Assembly: GCA_027924585.1 (NCBI GenBank)
Contig: BSBM01000232.1
Span: 25,765,501 to 25,829,500, forward strand
Length of the DNA stretch: 64,000 bases
Direction of reading: 5' to 3'
DNA from: Larix kaempferi
Lineage: Eukaryota; Streptophyta; Pinopsida; Pinales; Pinaceae
The notes under the pieces are model-generated. The model saw nothing but the letters and a program-made list of their open reading frames with translations, was not told the origin of the DNA and did no database searches. Position 1 is the first letter of the stretch. Each line of letters begins with the position of its first letter. Position numbers and translations under genes: made by a program. Below, in pieces: positions 1-11,938 of the stretch.

Positions 1-684
1 GCGGCAGGCTTGTACAATGGAGTACATCTCTTTGTCATAGGTAGGGTACTTGCGGACAGCATCTGATAGTGTCTCACTATGATATGCCACGGGGTGGCCG
101 TGTTGAGTGAGAACGGCACCCACAGCATAATCTGAAGCATCTGTCCCGATCTCAAAGGGATGTTGCAGGTTTGGTAATGAGAGTACCGGCGATGAGCACA
201 AACGCTTCTTCAAGTCATCGAAGGCTTGTTGTTGGGACAGGCCCCACACAAATTTTTCCTTACCACCACCCCTGGTCACTTGGCTGAGGGCCCATGCGAT
301 ATGAGAGAATCCCAGCACGAACCGTCGATAGAAATTGGCGAGGCCCAAGAAGCTCCGGAGTTGAGTGAGTGTGGTTGGGGCTGGCCAGTCACGGATGACC
401 TGGATCTTGGCTGGATCCACATGCACACCATGTCGATCAACGATGTAGCCTAAGTAATGGACCCTGTCCATGCCGAAGGAGCATTTTTCCAAGTTTGCAT
501 ATAGTTTGTGCTTCCGCAGGGTGTGCAGAACCTGTTGAATATGCTGCAAGTGTTCCTCCCAAGTCTTGCTGTAGATGAGGATGTCATCCAGATACACCAC
601 TACAAAATCGTTGGTGAAAGGTCGTAGGATATCGTCCATCATCCTCATAAAATTTGCTGGAGCATTTGTCAAGCCAAAAGGCAT
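1..684 (-). pseudogene. P1: pol of the array unit, cut by the window start
   Basis: About 228 codons from the first in-frame ATG (684) cover the end of RT with its YLDD motif and the start of RNase H. No stop is seen in this part. It is more diverged than the other copies. By pol residue it has T11N, E108Q and E180G, the last two residues before the first RNase H aspartate. The rest lies outside the window. Confidence 0.85.
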
Positions 685-814
685 GACCAGCCATTCAAAA
701 AGACCTTCTTTTGACTTGAAGGCAGTCTTCCATACATCTGTCTGTTCTATTGGGACCTGGTGGTAGCCAGACTTCAGATCAATCTCACTGAAGTATTTGG
801 CCCCCGTGAGCTGA

Positions 815-1030
815 TCAAGGAGGTCGTCGAAGGATTTGCGCGAAATTATCCATCATCTCGTTCCTCTGCTGCGTGAGGGCTTCCTCAAGCAACATTTTGA
901 TAGGATCTCCTGTCCCGTCGTCTTTCTTTTCTCCTGCCATGAGAGGTCGCTTGGGCGTGCGAGAGCTTTTGTCCTCAAGAGAAACAAGCTCGAGACCCAA
1001 TTCTTTGTACCCTGACCTCGTTGGGGACAT
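815..1030 (-). pseudogene. gag remnant g1 (71 codons)
   Basis: The ATG lies 26 bases downstream of the primer site. The remnant begins MSPTRSGYKELG and is rich in charged residues. Its last codons (after NFAQI) come from RT sequence read out of frame, because the deletion joins gag to RT with a one-base frame offset. Zinc knuckle and protease are gone. This sequence is the consensus for the array. Confidence 0.75.
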
Positions 1031-1068
1031 GCATTAAGACGACAAGGAGCAGACCGCTCTGATACCAC

Positions 1069-1691
1069 TGATCCGGATTTTATGAGCAGAACGAAATGAA
1101 TACAGATTATTATCAGATGCTTAACACAAAATAACAGAGATACAGTAAAACTGGTTTTCTATTCAATAAGGAAATAAGCTAGAACTGTAAAATGCAGCGG
1201 AAAACAAGCTTGCTGGAATGGTGGCGGCTTATCTCTGAGAAGAGATGTGACGGCTGCGCTCATTTCGCAAGAAGATGGTTACAATGAGGCTCTCAAGGCC
1301 TTTTACAATAAACAGGAATGTCAAAAACCCTAGACATCCAAAAACCTAACCCTAGGAGATGAAGCGCCAAAAGTCATGTGGGCCCCGTTTGGGTAAGTTA
1401 GTACATCAACTTCCCGGGGTCGTAACTTTTGCATACGATCTCCGTTTGGGGCGCTCGGTAGCCCATTGGAAAGGTCTATCCGAGATTTACAACTTTCGAT
1501 TGGAGGCAAATGTACGCTGGAGGCAACCATTTGGCCCCCCAAATTGCCAAAAAAGGTCGTTTAGGGCCTCAAAATGGCCCCGGAAGTTCAGGACCCGAAA
1601 AACTGCTAAAAATAGTACAATACCAAAGTTGCCATAAAACTGTTTTGAGCCAGTTGGAAAGGTGGGTGGCCACCAATATCCACCTGGATCA
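1069..1691 (-). repeat. Chromovirus LTR, copy L1
   Basis: The 623-bp LTR was bounded from structure. On the minus strand it starts TGATCC right after the polypurine tract and ends GGATCA one base before the tRNA primer site, so the ends form a 6-bp inverted repeat with TG...CA termini. The plus strand carries a telo-box-like AAACCCTAG near 1328 and a second CCTAACCCTAGG nearby, of unknown relevance. L1 is one of the most diverged copies in the hairpin block (1502-1538), with four changes from consensus. Confidence 0.93.
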
Positions 1692-1704
1692 ATCCTCCCT
1701 CCTT
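1692..1704 (-). other. Polypurine tract of the array unit
   Basis: On the minus strand this reads AAGGAGGGAGGAT immediately before the LTR start TGATCC. It overlaps the TAA stop of pol (1703-1705), so coding sequence runs right up to the plus-strand primer. The same arrangement is found in every unit. Confidence 0.85.
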
Positions 1705-4096
1705 AGGAAGCAATGGTCTCCATTGCGTTGAGCTCCTCCATCAGATGAGGAAATTTCTGCTGAATTTGGCCTCGGGTGAGCCACTTGCCTTGGTGCAGGA
1801 GCTGCCCTGCTTTGACAACTCGATAAAGTTGGATCCTTTGATGTCGAGTGCCCTTGATCTGTGTGTCTGCAATATGATCACTGGATGCTTGTTGTAGGCA
1901 GTCAGGGTTGAGCTCTGTTGGTGTCAACTTCTCTGCTATCTCTGAGGTGTCTAATAGTGGTGGGAAATATGGCCGAAGGAGAGCCACGTTGAATACTGGA
2001 TGCAGACCAAGGAAGGGGGGAATGTTGATCTCAAAAGCATTGTCACCCACCGCCTTGGTGATGGTGTACGGCCCATAACGGAGTGGGCGAAGCTTTCGAT
2101 GGGGCCCTGTAAGGCGTTCTTTCTGCAAATGCAACCAAACTTTGTCGCCCACCTGAAACTTATGTGGCACCCGATGTTGATCATGGCGCTGCTTGTACTT
2201 GGCATTAGACTTCTGTAGAATATCTTGAACCTGTTGGCGGATATGCTGGATCCGTTCAATGAACCGGGCGGCTTTGTCCGCTTCTGGGGATGAGTCGGCC
2301 GAGGTGGTCGCAAGGGGAAGTGCAACATCCATGGGGCCCAATGGTTGGAATCCCAACCCCACCTGAAAGGGGCTGTGGCCAGTTGAGCTATGCAGGGCTC
2401 GGTTGTAGCTATGTTGGACATAGGGGAGACTCTCATCCCATGTGCGAGGGTGTGTTGAATTGTACATGCGCAGGATATGTACGACCATCCGGTTGACGAC
2501 CTCCGTTTGTCCATCGGTCTGGGGGTGGAAGGCAGTGGATTTGGTGAGCTTGGTATCCAGCAGTGACCAAAGGCTTGACCAGAATGAGCTGAGGAACCGA
2601 CTGTCACGGTCTGAGATAATGGTCTGTGGGATCCCAAAATGTACCCATACTCGTTCAAAGAAGAGCTTGGCAGTGGCTTCTGCTGTGATGTTCTTCTTGC
2701 AAGCGGCTAGAATCGCCATCTTGGAAAAGCGATCAACAACCACGAAAACACAGTCGTTTCCCCTCTTGGTGGACGGGAGGCCCGACATGTAGTCCATTGA
2801 GATGGATTCCCACGGCCTGTCAGGAGTAGGCAGAGGGGTGTATAGGCCCTGTTTCTTAGTGGTCGGTTTGGCAATAGCGCAAGCGGTGCAGGACCTGATA
2901 TACTTGCCAACATCCTGTCGAAGTTTCGGCCAGTAGAAATGTTTCTGCAACACTGCCACTGTCTTTTCGACGCCAAAGTGTCCTGCCACCCGACTATAGT
3001 GAGCTTCCCAAATCAGCTTCGCGCGCTCGCTTGATGGAACACAGAGATGGCCCAGATGACACAACAACCCGTCTTGAAGATGGAAATTAGCAACCACTGA
3101 GTTGGTGCCCAGCATTTGATAGGTGGCAGAGAAGTCAGGGTCTGTCTCGTAGAGGTGGGGCCATCCAGAGGTCTCTTGGCCACAAGAGTCTAGCACCGTG
3201 GTAAGTGCCGCGACTGGAGGTCGACTGAGGCAGTCAGCAACTCGGTTGGTACTCCCTGTTTTATATTTGATGTTGAGGTGGAACTGCTGTAAATATGTTG
3301 ACCACTTCTGATAGCGGTCATTCTGCAACTTTCCTTGGGTCTGCATGAACTGTAGTGGCTTGTGATCAGTGTGGATGACTGTCTCCTTCCCAAGAATGTA
3401 ATGTCTCCACTGGCGGCAGGCTTGTACAATGGAGTACATCTCTTTGTCATAGGTAGGGTACTTGCGGACAGCATCTGATAGTGTCTCACTATGATATGCC
3501 ACGGGGTGGCCGTGTTGAGTGAGAACGGCACCCACAGCATAATCTGAAGCATCTGTCTCGATCTCAAAGGGATGTTGCAGGTTTGGTAATGAGAGTACCG
3601 GCGATGAGCACAAACGCTTCTTCAAGTCATCGAAGGCTTGTTGTTGGGACAGGCCCCACACAAATTTTTCCTTACCACCACCCCTGGTCACTTGGCTGAG
3701 GGCCCATGCGATATGAGAGAATCCCAGCACGAACCGTCGATAGAAATTGGCGAGGCCCAAGAAGCTCCGGAGTTCAGTGAGTGTGGTTGGGGCTGGCCAG
3801 TCACGGATGACCTGGATCTTGGCTGGATCCACATGCACACCATGTCGATCAACGATGTAGCCTAAGTAATGGACCTTGTCCATGCCGAAGGAGCATTTTT
3901 CCAAGTTTGCATATAGTTTGTGCTTCCGCAGGGTGTGCAGAACCTGCTGAATATGCTGCAAGTGTTCCTCCCAAGTCTTGCTGTAGATGAGGATGTCATC
4001 CAGATACACCACTACAAAATCGTTGGTGAAAGGTCGTAGGATATCGTCCATCATCCTCATAAAAGTTGCTGGAGCATTTGTCAAGCCAAAAGGCAT
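1703..4096 (-). CDS. P2: truncated pol polyprotein (RT C-half, RNase H, integrase, chromodomain-like tail), open
   Basis: An open frame of 797 codons from the first ATG. Domains: RT palm with YLDD at residues 31-34; RNase H from about 177 with acidic residues D182, E219, D244 and D288; integrase zinc finger H366, H373, C403, C406; integrase core D435, D496, E532; GPY motif at 675-677; and a chromodomain-like end (about 742-787) of the kind that closes plant chromovirus integrases. The frame stays open for about 50 codons upstream of the ATG, through the RT motif with [11 protein letters not shown], to the deletion junction near 4250. It has no ATG there and is offset by one base from the gag remnant. 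The ATG-initiated protein therefore lacks the first RT catalytic aspartate, and the 5' part of RT, protease and most of gag are deleted. Expression is unknown. Confidence 0.88.
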   Translation of the reverse strand: MPFGLTNAPATFMRMMDDILRPFTNDFVVVYLDDILIYSKTWEEHLQHIQQVLHTLRKHKLYANLEKCSFGMDKVHYLGYIVDRHGVHVDPAKIQVIRDWPAPTTLTELRSFLGLANFYRRFVLGFSHIAWALSQVTRGGGKEKFVWGLSQQQAFDDLKKRLCSSPVLSLPNLQHPFEIETDASDYAVGAVLTQHGHPVAYHSETLSDAVRKYPTYDKEMYSIVQACRQWRHYILGKETVIHTDHKPLQFMQTQGKLQNDRYQKWSTYLQQFHLNIKYKTGSTNRVADCLSRPPVAALTTVLDSCGQETSGWPHLYETDPDFSATYQMLGTNSVVANFHLQDGLLCHLGHLCVPSSERAKLIWEAHYSRVAGHFGVEKTVAVLQKHFYWPKLRQDVGKYIRSCTACAIAKPTTKKQGLYTPLPTPDRPWESISMDYMSGLPSTKRGNDCVFVVVDRFSKMAILAACKKNITAEATAKLFFERVWVHFGIPQTIISDRDSRFLSSFWSSLWSLLDTKLTKSTAFHPQTDGQTEVVNRMVVHILRMYNSTHPRTWDESLPYVQHSYNRALHSSTGHSPFQVGLGFQPLGPMDVALPLATTSADSSPEADKAARFIERIQHIRQQVQDILQKSNAKYKQRHDQHRVPHKFQVGDKVWLHLQKERLTGPHRKLRPLRYGPYTITKAVGDNAFEINIPPFLGLHPVFNVALLRPYFPPLLDTSEIAEKLTPTELNPDCLQQASSDHIADTQIKGTRHQRIQLYRVVKAGQLLHQGKWLTRGQIQQKFPHLMEELNAMETIAS

Positions 4097-4226
4097 GACC
4101 AGCCATTCAAAAAGACCTTCTTTTGACTTGAAGGCAGTCTTCCATACATCTGTCTGTTCTATTAGGACCTGGTGGTAGCCAGACTTCAGATCAATCTTAC
4201 TGAAGTATTTGGCCCCCGTGAGCTGA

Positions 4227-4442
4227 TCAAGGAGGTCGTCGAAGGATTTGCGCGAAATTATCCATCATCTCGTTCCTCTGCTGCGTGAGGGCTTCCTCAA
4301 GCAACATTTTGATAGGATCTCCTGTCCCGTCGTCTTTCTTTTCTCCTGCCATGAGAGGTCGCTTGGGCGTGCGAGAGCTTTTGTCCTCAAGAGAAACAAG
4401 CTCGAGACCCAATTCTTTGTACCCTGACCTCGTTGGGGACAT
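4227..4442 (-). pseudogene. gag remnant g2
   Basis: Same protein as g1. Confidence 0.75.
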
Positions 4443-4480
4443 GCATTAAGACGACAAGGAGCAGACCGCTCTGATACCAC

Positions 4481-5103
4481 TGATCTGGATTTTATGAGCA
4501 GAACGAAATGAATACAGATTATTATCAGATGCTTAACACAAAATAACAGAGATACAGTAAAACTGGTTTTCTATTCAATAAGGAAATAAGCTAGAACTGT
4601 AAAATGCAGCGGAAAACAAGCTTGCTGGAATGGTGGCGGCTTATCTCTGAGAAGAGATGTGACGGCTGCGCTCATTTCGCAAGAAGATGGTTACAATGAG
4701 GCTCTCAAGGCCTTTTACAATAAACAGGAATGTCAAAAACCCTAGACATCCAAAAACCTAACCCTAGGAGATGAAGCGCCAAAAGTCATGTGGGCCCCGT
4801 TTGGGTAAGTTAGTACATCAACTTCCCGGGGTCGTAACTTTTGCATACGATCTCCGTTTGGGGCGCTCGGTAGCCCATTGGAAAGGTCTATCCGAGATTT
4901 AAAACTTTCGAATGGGGCCAAATGTACGCCGAAGATGGCCGTTTGGCCCCCCAAATTTCCAAAAAATGTCGTTTAGGGCCTCAAAATTGCCCCGGAAGTT
5001 CAGGACCCAAAAAACTGCTAAAAATAGTACAATACCAAAGTTGCCATAAAACTGTTTTGAGCCAGTTGGAAAGGTGGGTGGCCACCAATATCCACCTGGA
5101 TCA
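4481..5103 (-). repeat. Chromovirus LTR, copy L2
   Basis: This is the most diverged LTR. The terminal GGATCA is changed to AGATCA on the minus strand. The hairpin block (4914-4950) has at least six changes, with further changes just outside it (AAATTTCC, AATGTCG, AAATTGCC on the plus strand). Confidence 0.92.
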
Positions 5104-5309
5104 ATCCTCCCTCCTTAGGAAGCAATGGTCTCCATTGCGTTGAGCTCCTCCATCAGATGAGGAAATTTCTGCTGAATTTGGCCTCGGGTGAGCCACTTGC
5201 CTTGGTGCAGGAGCTGCCCTGCTTTGACAACTCGATAAAGTTGGATCCTTTGATGTCGAGTGCCCTTGATCTGTGTGTCTGCAATATGATCACTGGATGC
5301 TTGTTGTAG

Positions 5310-7508
5310 TCAGTCAGGGTTGAGCTCTGTTGGTGTCAACTTCTCTGCTATCTCTGAGGTGTCTATAAGTGGTGGGAAATATGGCCGAAGGAGAGCCGCG
5401 TTGAATACTGGATGCAGACCAAGGAAGGGGGGAATGTTGAGCTCAAAAGCATTGTCACCCACCGCCTTGGTGATGGTGTACGGCCCATAACGGAGTGGGC
5501 GAAGCTTTCGATGGGGCCCTGTAATGCGTTCTTTCTGCAAATGGAACCAAACTTTGTCACCCACCTGAAACTTATGTGGCACCCGATGTTGATCATGGCG
5601 CTGCTTGTACTTGGCATTAGACTTCTGTAGAATATCTTGAACCTGTTGGCGGATATGCTGGATCCGTTCAATGAACCGGGTGGCTTTGTCCGCTTCTGGG
5701 GATGAGTCGGCCGAGGTGGTCGCAAGGGGAAGTGCAACATCCATGGGGCCCAATGGTTGGAATCCCAACCCCACCTGAAAGGGGCTGTGGCCAGTTGAGC
5801 TATGCAGGGCTCGGTTGTAGCTATGTTGGACATAGGGGAGACTCTCATCCCATGTGCGAGGGTGTGTTGAATTGTACATGCGCAGGATATGTACGACCAT
5901 CCGGTTGACGACCTCCGTTTGTCCATCGGTCTGGGGGTGGAAGGCAGTGGATTTGGTGAGCTTGGTATCCAGCAGTGACCAAAGGCTTGACCAGAATGAG
6001 CTGAGGAACCGACTGTCACGGTCTGAGATAATGGTCTGTGGGATCCCAAAATGTACCCATACTCGTTCAAAGAAGAGCTTGGCAGTGGCTTCTGCTGTGA
6101 TGTTCTTCTTGCAAGCGGCTAGAATCGCCATCTTGGAAAAGCGATCAACAACCACGAAAACACAGTCGTTTCCCCTCTTGGTGGACGGGAGGCCCGACAT
6201 GTAGTCCATTGAGATGGATTCCCACGGCCTGTCAGGAGTAGGCAGAGGGGTGTATAGGCCCTGTTTCTTAGTGGTCGGTTTGGCAATAGCGCAAGCGGTG
6301 CAGGACCTGATATACTTGCCAACATCCTGTCGAAGTTTCGGCCAGTAGAAATGTTTCTGCAACACTGCCACTGTCTTTTCGACGCCAAAGTGTCCTGCCA
6401 CCCGACTATAGTGAGCTTCCCAAATCAGCTTCGCGCGCTCGCTTGATGGAACACAGAGATGGCCCAGATGACACAACAACCCGTCTTGAAGATGGAAATT
6501 AGCAACCATTGAGTTGTTGCCCAGCATTTGATAGGTGGCAGAGAAGTCAGGGTCTGTCTCGTAGAGGTGGGGCCATCCAGAGGTCTCGTGGCCACAAGAG
6601 TCTAGCACCGTGGTAAGTGCCGCGACTGGAGGTCGACTGAGGCAGTCAGCAACTCGGTTGGTACTCCCTGTTTTATATTTGATGTTGAGGTGGAACTGCT
6701 GTAAATATGTTGACCACTTCTGATGGCGGTCATTCTGCAACTTTCCTTGGGTCTGCATGAACTGTAGTGGCTTGTGATCAGTGTGGATGACTGTCTCCTT
6801 CCCAAGAATGTAATGTCTCCACTGGCGGCAGGCTTGTACAATGGAGTACATCTCTTTGTCATAGGTAGGGTACTTGCGGACAGCATCTGATAGTGTCTCA
6901 CTATGATATGCCACGGGGTGGCCGTGTTGAGTGAGAACGGCACCCACAGCATAATCTGAAGCATCTGTCTCGATCTCAAAGGGATGTTGCAGGTTTGGTA
7001 ATGAGAGTACCGGCGATGAGCACAAACGCTTCTTCAAGTCATCGAAGGCTTGTTGTTGGGACAGGCCCCACACAAATTTTGCCTTACCACCACCCCTGGT
7101 CACTTGGCTGAGGGCCCATGCGATATGAGAGAATCCCAGCACGAACCGTCGATAGAAATTGGCGAGGCCCAAGAAGCTCCGGAGTTCAGTGAGTGTGGTT
7201 GGGGCTGGCCAGTCACGGATGACCTGGATCTTGGCTGGATCCACATGCACACCATGTCGATCAACGATGTAGCCTAAGTAATGGACCCTGTCCATGCCGA
7301 AGGAGCATTTTTCCAAGTTTGCATATAGTTTGTGCTTCCGCAGGGTGTGCAGAACCTGCTGAATATGCTGCAAGTGTTCCTCCCAAGTCTTGCTGTAGAT
7401 GAGGATGTCATCCAGATACACCACTACAAAATCGTTGGTGAAAGGTCGTAGGATATCGTCCATCATCCTCATAAAAGTTGCTGGAGCATTTGTCAAGCCA
7501 AAAGGCAT
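5310..7508 (-). pseudogene. P3: pol copy with premature stop at codon 733
   Basis: Identical in layout to P2, but Cys733 (TGC) is changed to TGA, removing the last 65 codons and with them the chromodomain-like tail. RNase H and integrase motifs are intact. The frame continues as remnant to the TAA at 5115-5117. Confidence 0.88.
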
Positions 7509-7638
7509 GACCAGCCATTCAAAAAGACCTTCTTTTGACTTGAAGGCAGTCTTCCATACATCTGTCTGTTCTATTGGGACCTGGTGGTAGCCAGACTTCA
7601 GATCAATCTCACTGAAGTATTTGGCCCCCGTGAGCTGA

Positions 7639-7854
7639 TCAAGGAGGTCGTCGAAGGATTTGCGCGAAATTATCCATCATCTCGTTCCTCTGCTGCGTGA
7701 GGGCTTCCTCAAGCAACATTTTGATAGGATCTCCTGTCTCGTCGTCTTTCTTTTCTCCTGCCATGAGAGGTCGCTTGGGCGTGCGAGAGCTTTTGTCCTC
7801 AAGAGAAACAAGCTCGAGACCCAATTCTTTGTACCCTGACCTCGTTGGGGACAT
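7639..7854 (-). pseudogene. gag remnant g3
   Basis: One change from consensus, G-to-E (KDDETGD). Confidence 0.75.
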
Positions 7855-7892
7855 GCATTAAGACGACAAGGAGCAGACCGCTCTGATACCAC

Positions 7893-8515
7893 TGATCCAG
7901 ATTTTATGAGCAGAACGAAATGAATACAGATTATTATCAGATGCTTAACACAAAATAACAGAGATACAGTAAAACTGGTTTTCTATTCAATAAGGAAATA
8001 AGCTAGAACTGTAAAATGCAGCGGAAAACAAGCTTGCTGGAATGGTGGCGGCTTATCTCTGAGAAGAGATGTGACGGCTGCGCTCATTTCGCAAGAAGAT
8101 GGTTACAATGAGGCTCTCAAGGCCTTTTACAATAAACAGGAATGTCAAAAACCCTAGACATCCAAAAACCTAACCCTAGGAGATGAAGCGCCAAAAGTCA
8201 TGTGGGCCCCGTTTGGGTAAGTTAGTACATCAACTTCCCGGGGTCGTAACTTTTGCATACGATCTCCGTTTGGGGCGCTCGGTAGCCCATTGGAAAGGTC
8301 TATCCGAGATTTACAACTTTCGAATGGGGCCAAATGTACGCCGAAGGCAACCATTTGTCCCCCCAAATTGCCAAAAAAGGTCGTTTAGGGCCTCAAAATG
8401 GCCCCGGAAGTTCAGGACCCGAAAAACTGCTAAAAATAGTACAATACCAAAGTTGCCATAAAACTGTTTTGAGCCAGTTGGAAAGGTGGGTGGCCACCAA
8501 TATCCACCTGGATCA
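7893..8515 (-). repeat. Chromovirus LTR, copy L3
   Basis: Same 623-bp length. In the hairpin block (8326-8362) it shares the GAATGG variant with L2 and has CATTTGT in the right arm. Confidence 0.93.
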
Positions 8516-8682
8516 ATCCTCCCTCCTTAGGAAGCAATGGTCTCCATTGCGTTGAGCTCCTCCATCAGATGAGGAAATTTCTGCTGAATTTGGCCTCGGG
8601 TGAGCCACTTGCCTTGGTGCAGGAGCTGCCCTGCTTTGACAACTCGATAAAGTTGGATCCTTTGATGTCGAGTGCCCTTGAT

Positions 8683-10920
8683 CTATGTGTCTGCAATATG
8701 ATCACTGGATGCTTGTTGTAGGCAGTCAGGGTTGAGCTCTGTTGGTGTCAACTTCTCTGCTATCTCTGAGGTGTCTAATAGTGGTGGGAAATATGGCCGA
8801 AGGAGAGCCGCGTTGAATACTGGATGCAGACCAAGGAAGGGGGGAATGTTGAGCTCAAAAGCATTGTCACCCACCGCCTTGGTGATGGTGTACGGCCCAT
8901 AACGGAGTGGGCGAAGCTTTCGATGGGGCCCTGTAAGGCGTTCTTTCTGCAAATGCAACCAAACTTTGTCGCCCACCTGAAACTTATGTGGCACCCGATG
9001 TTGATCATGGCGCCGCTTGTACTTGGCATTAGACTTCTGTAGAATATCTTGAACCTGTTGGCGGATATGCTGGATCCGTTCAATGAACCGGGCAGCTTTG
9101 TCCGCTTCTGGGGATGAGTCGGCCGAGGTGGTCGCAAGGGGAAGTGCAACATCCATGGGGCCCAATGGTTGGAATCCCAACCCCACCTGAAAGGGGCTGT
9201 GGCCAGTTGAGCTATGCAGGGCTCGGTTGTAGCTATGTTGGACATAGGGGAGACTCTCATCCCATGTGCGAGGGTGTGTTGAATTGTACATGCGCAGGAT
9301 ATGTACGACCATCCGGTTGACGACCTCCGTTTGTCCATCGGTCTGGGGGTGGAAGGCAGTGGATTTGGTGAGCTTGGTATCCAGCAGTGACCAAAGGCTT
9401 GACCAGAATGAGCTGAGGAACCGACTGTCACGGTCTGAGATAATGGTCTGTGGGATCCCAAAATGTACCCATACTCGTTCAAAGAAGAGCTTGGCAGTGG
9501 CTTCTGCTGTGATGTTCTTCTTGCAAGCGGCTAGAATCGCCATCTTGGAAAAGCGATCAACAACCACGAAAACACAGTCGTTTCCCCTCTTGGTGGACGG
9601 GAGGCCCGACATGTAGTCCATTGAGATGGATTCCCACGGCCTGTCAGGAGTAGGCAGAGGGGTGTATAGGCCCTGTTTCTTAGTGGTCGGTTTGGCAATA
9701 GCGCAAGCGGTGCAGGACCTGATATACTTGCCAACATCCTGTCGAAGTTTCGGCCAGTAGAAATGTTTCTGCAACACTGCCACTGTCTTTTCGACGCCAA
9801 AGTGTCCTGCCACCCGACTATAGTGAGCTTCCCAAATCAGCTTCGCGCGCTCGCTTGATGGAACACAGAGATGGCCCAGATGACACAACAACCCGTCTTG
9901 AAGATGGAAATTAGCAACCACTGAGTTGGTGCCCAGCATTTGATAGGTGGCAGAGAAGTCAGGGTCTGTCTCGTAGAGGTGGGGCCATCCAGAGGTCTCG
10001 TGGCCACAAGAGTCTAGCACCGTGGTAAGTGCCGCGACTGGAGGTCGACTGAGGCAGTCAGCAACTCGGTTGGTACTCCCTGTTTTATATTTGATGTTGA
10101 GGTGGAACTGCTGTAAATATGTTGACCACTTCTGATGGCGGTCATTCTGCAACTTTCCTTGGGTCTGCATGAACTGTAGTGGCTTGTGATCAGTGTGGAT
10201 GACTGTCTCCTTCAAAAGAATGTAATGTCTCCACTGGCGGCAGGCTTGTACAATGGAGTACATCTCTTTGTCATAGGTAGGGTACTTGCGGACAGCATCT
10301 GATAGTGTCTCACTATGATATGCCACGGGGTGGCCGTGTTGAGTGAGAACGACACCCACAGCATAATCTGAAGCATCTGTCTCGATCTCAAAGGGATGTT
10401 GCAGGTTTGGTAATGAGAGTACCGGCGATGAGCACAAACGCTTCTTCAAGTCATCGAAGGCTTGTTGTTGGGACAGGCCCCACACAAATTTTGCCTTACC
10501 ACCACCCCTGGTCACTTGGCTGAGGGCCCATGCGATATGAGAGAATCCCAGCACGAACCGTCGATAGAAATTGGCGAGGCCCAAGAAGCTCCGGAGTTCA
10601 GTGAGTGTGGTTGGGGCTGGCCAGTCACGGATGACCTGGATCTTGGCTGGATCCACATGCACACCATGTCGATCAACGATGTAGCCTAAGTAATGGACCC
10701 TGTCCATGCCGAAGGAGCATTTTTCCAAGTTTGCATATAGTTTGTGCTTCCGCAGGGTGTGCAGAACCTGCTGAATATGCTGCAAGTGTTCCTCCCAAGT
10801 CTTGCTGTAGATGAGGATGTCATCCAGATACACCACTACAAAATCGTTGGTGAAAGGTCGTAGGATATCGTCCATCATCCTCATAAAAGTTGCTGGAGCA
10901 TTTGTCAAGCCAAAAGGCAT
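8683..10920 (-). pseudogene. P4: pol copy with premature stop at codon 746
   Basis: Gln746 (CAG) is changed to TAG, which truncates the protein inside the chromodomain-like tail. The first ATG is at 10920. Private substitutions include A-to-V and G-to-L in RNase H (GVVLTQ, ILLKET). Confidence 0.88.
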
Positions 10921-11050
10921 GACCAACCATTCAAAAAGACCTTCTTTTGACTTGAAGGCAGTCTTCCATACATCTGTCTGTTCTATTGGGACCTGGTGGT
11001 AGCCAGACTTCAGATCAATCTCACTGAAGTATTTGGCCCCCGTGAGCTGA

Positions 11051-11266
11051 TCAAGGAGGTCGTCGAAGGATTTGCGCGAAATTATCCATCATCTCGTTCC
11101 TCTGCTGCGTGAGGGATTCCTCAAGCAACATTTTGATAGGATCTCCTGTCCCGTCGTCTTTCTTTTCTCCTGCCATGAGAGGTCGCTTGGGCGTTCGAGA
11201 GCTTTTGTCCTCAAGAGAAACAAGCTCGAGACCCAATTCTTTGTACCCTGACCTCGTTGGGGACAT
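11051..11266 (-). pseudogene. gag remnant g4
   Basis: One change from consensus, A-to-S (LLEESLTQ). Confidence 0.75.
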
Positions 11267-11304
11267 GCATTAAGACGACAAGGAGCAGACCGCTCTGATA
11301 CCAC

Positions 11305-11927
11305 TGATCCGGATTTTATGAGCAGAACAAAATGAATACAGATTATTATCAGATGCTTAACACAAAATAACAGAGATACAGTAAAACTGGTTTTCTATTC
11401 AATAAGGAAATAAGCTAGAACTGTAAAATGCAGCGGAAAACAAGCTTGCTGGAATGGTGGCGGCTTATCTCTGAGAAGAGATGTGACGGCTGCGCTCATT
11501 TCGCAAGAAGATGGTTACAATGAGGCTCTCAAGGCCTTTTACAATAAATAGGAATGTCAAAAACCCTAGACATCCAAAAACCTAACCCTAGGAGATGAAG
11601 CGCCAAAAGTCATGTGGGCCCCGTTTGGGTAAGTTAGTACATCAACTTCCCGGGGTCGTAACTTTTGCATACGATCTCCGTTTGGGGCGCTCGGTAGCCC
11701 ATTGGAAAGGTCTATCCGAGATTTACAACTTTCGACTGAGGCCAAATGTACGTCGGAGGCAACCATTTGGCCCCCCAAATTGCCAAAAAAGGTCGTTTAG
11801 GGCCTCAAAATGGCCCCGGAAGTTCAGGACCCGAAAAACTGCTAAAAATAGTACAATACCAATGTTGCCATAAAACTGTTTTGAGCCAGTTGGAAAGGTG
11901 GGTGGCCACCAATATCCACCTGGATCA
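11305..11927 (-). repeat. Chromovirus LTR, copy L4
   Basis: Same length. The hairpin block (11738-11774) has GAGGCC in the left arm and a C-to-T change in the loop. One more C-to-T change lies at AATAAATAGG. Confidence 0.93.
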
Positions 11928-11938
11928 ATCCTCCCTCC

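Noticed and set aside
853-1068. Second 71-codon frame overlapping the gag remnant
   Set aside because: It starts inside the primer-binding site and has no gag-like composition. The 815-1030 frame fits gag better.
1359-1731. Plus-strand 92- and 73-codon ORFs in each LTR
   Set aside because: They overlap the hairpin block and change or truncate freely between copies. No coding signal.
1951-2658. 235-codon minus-strand ORF repeated in nearly every unit
   Set aside because: It lies within pol in another frame and is conserved only because the units are nearly identical. No recognisable domain.
2442-2792. Plus-strand 116-, 75-, 72-, 68- and 63-codon ORFs repeated in each unit
   Set aside because: They are antisense shadows of RT, RNase H and integrase.
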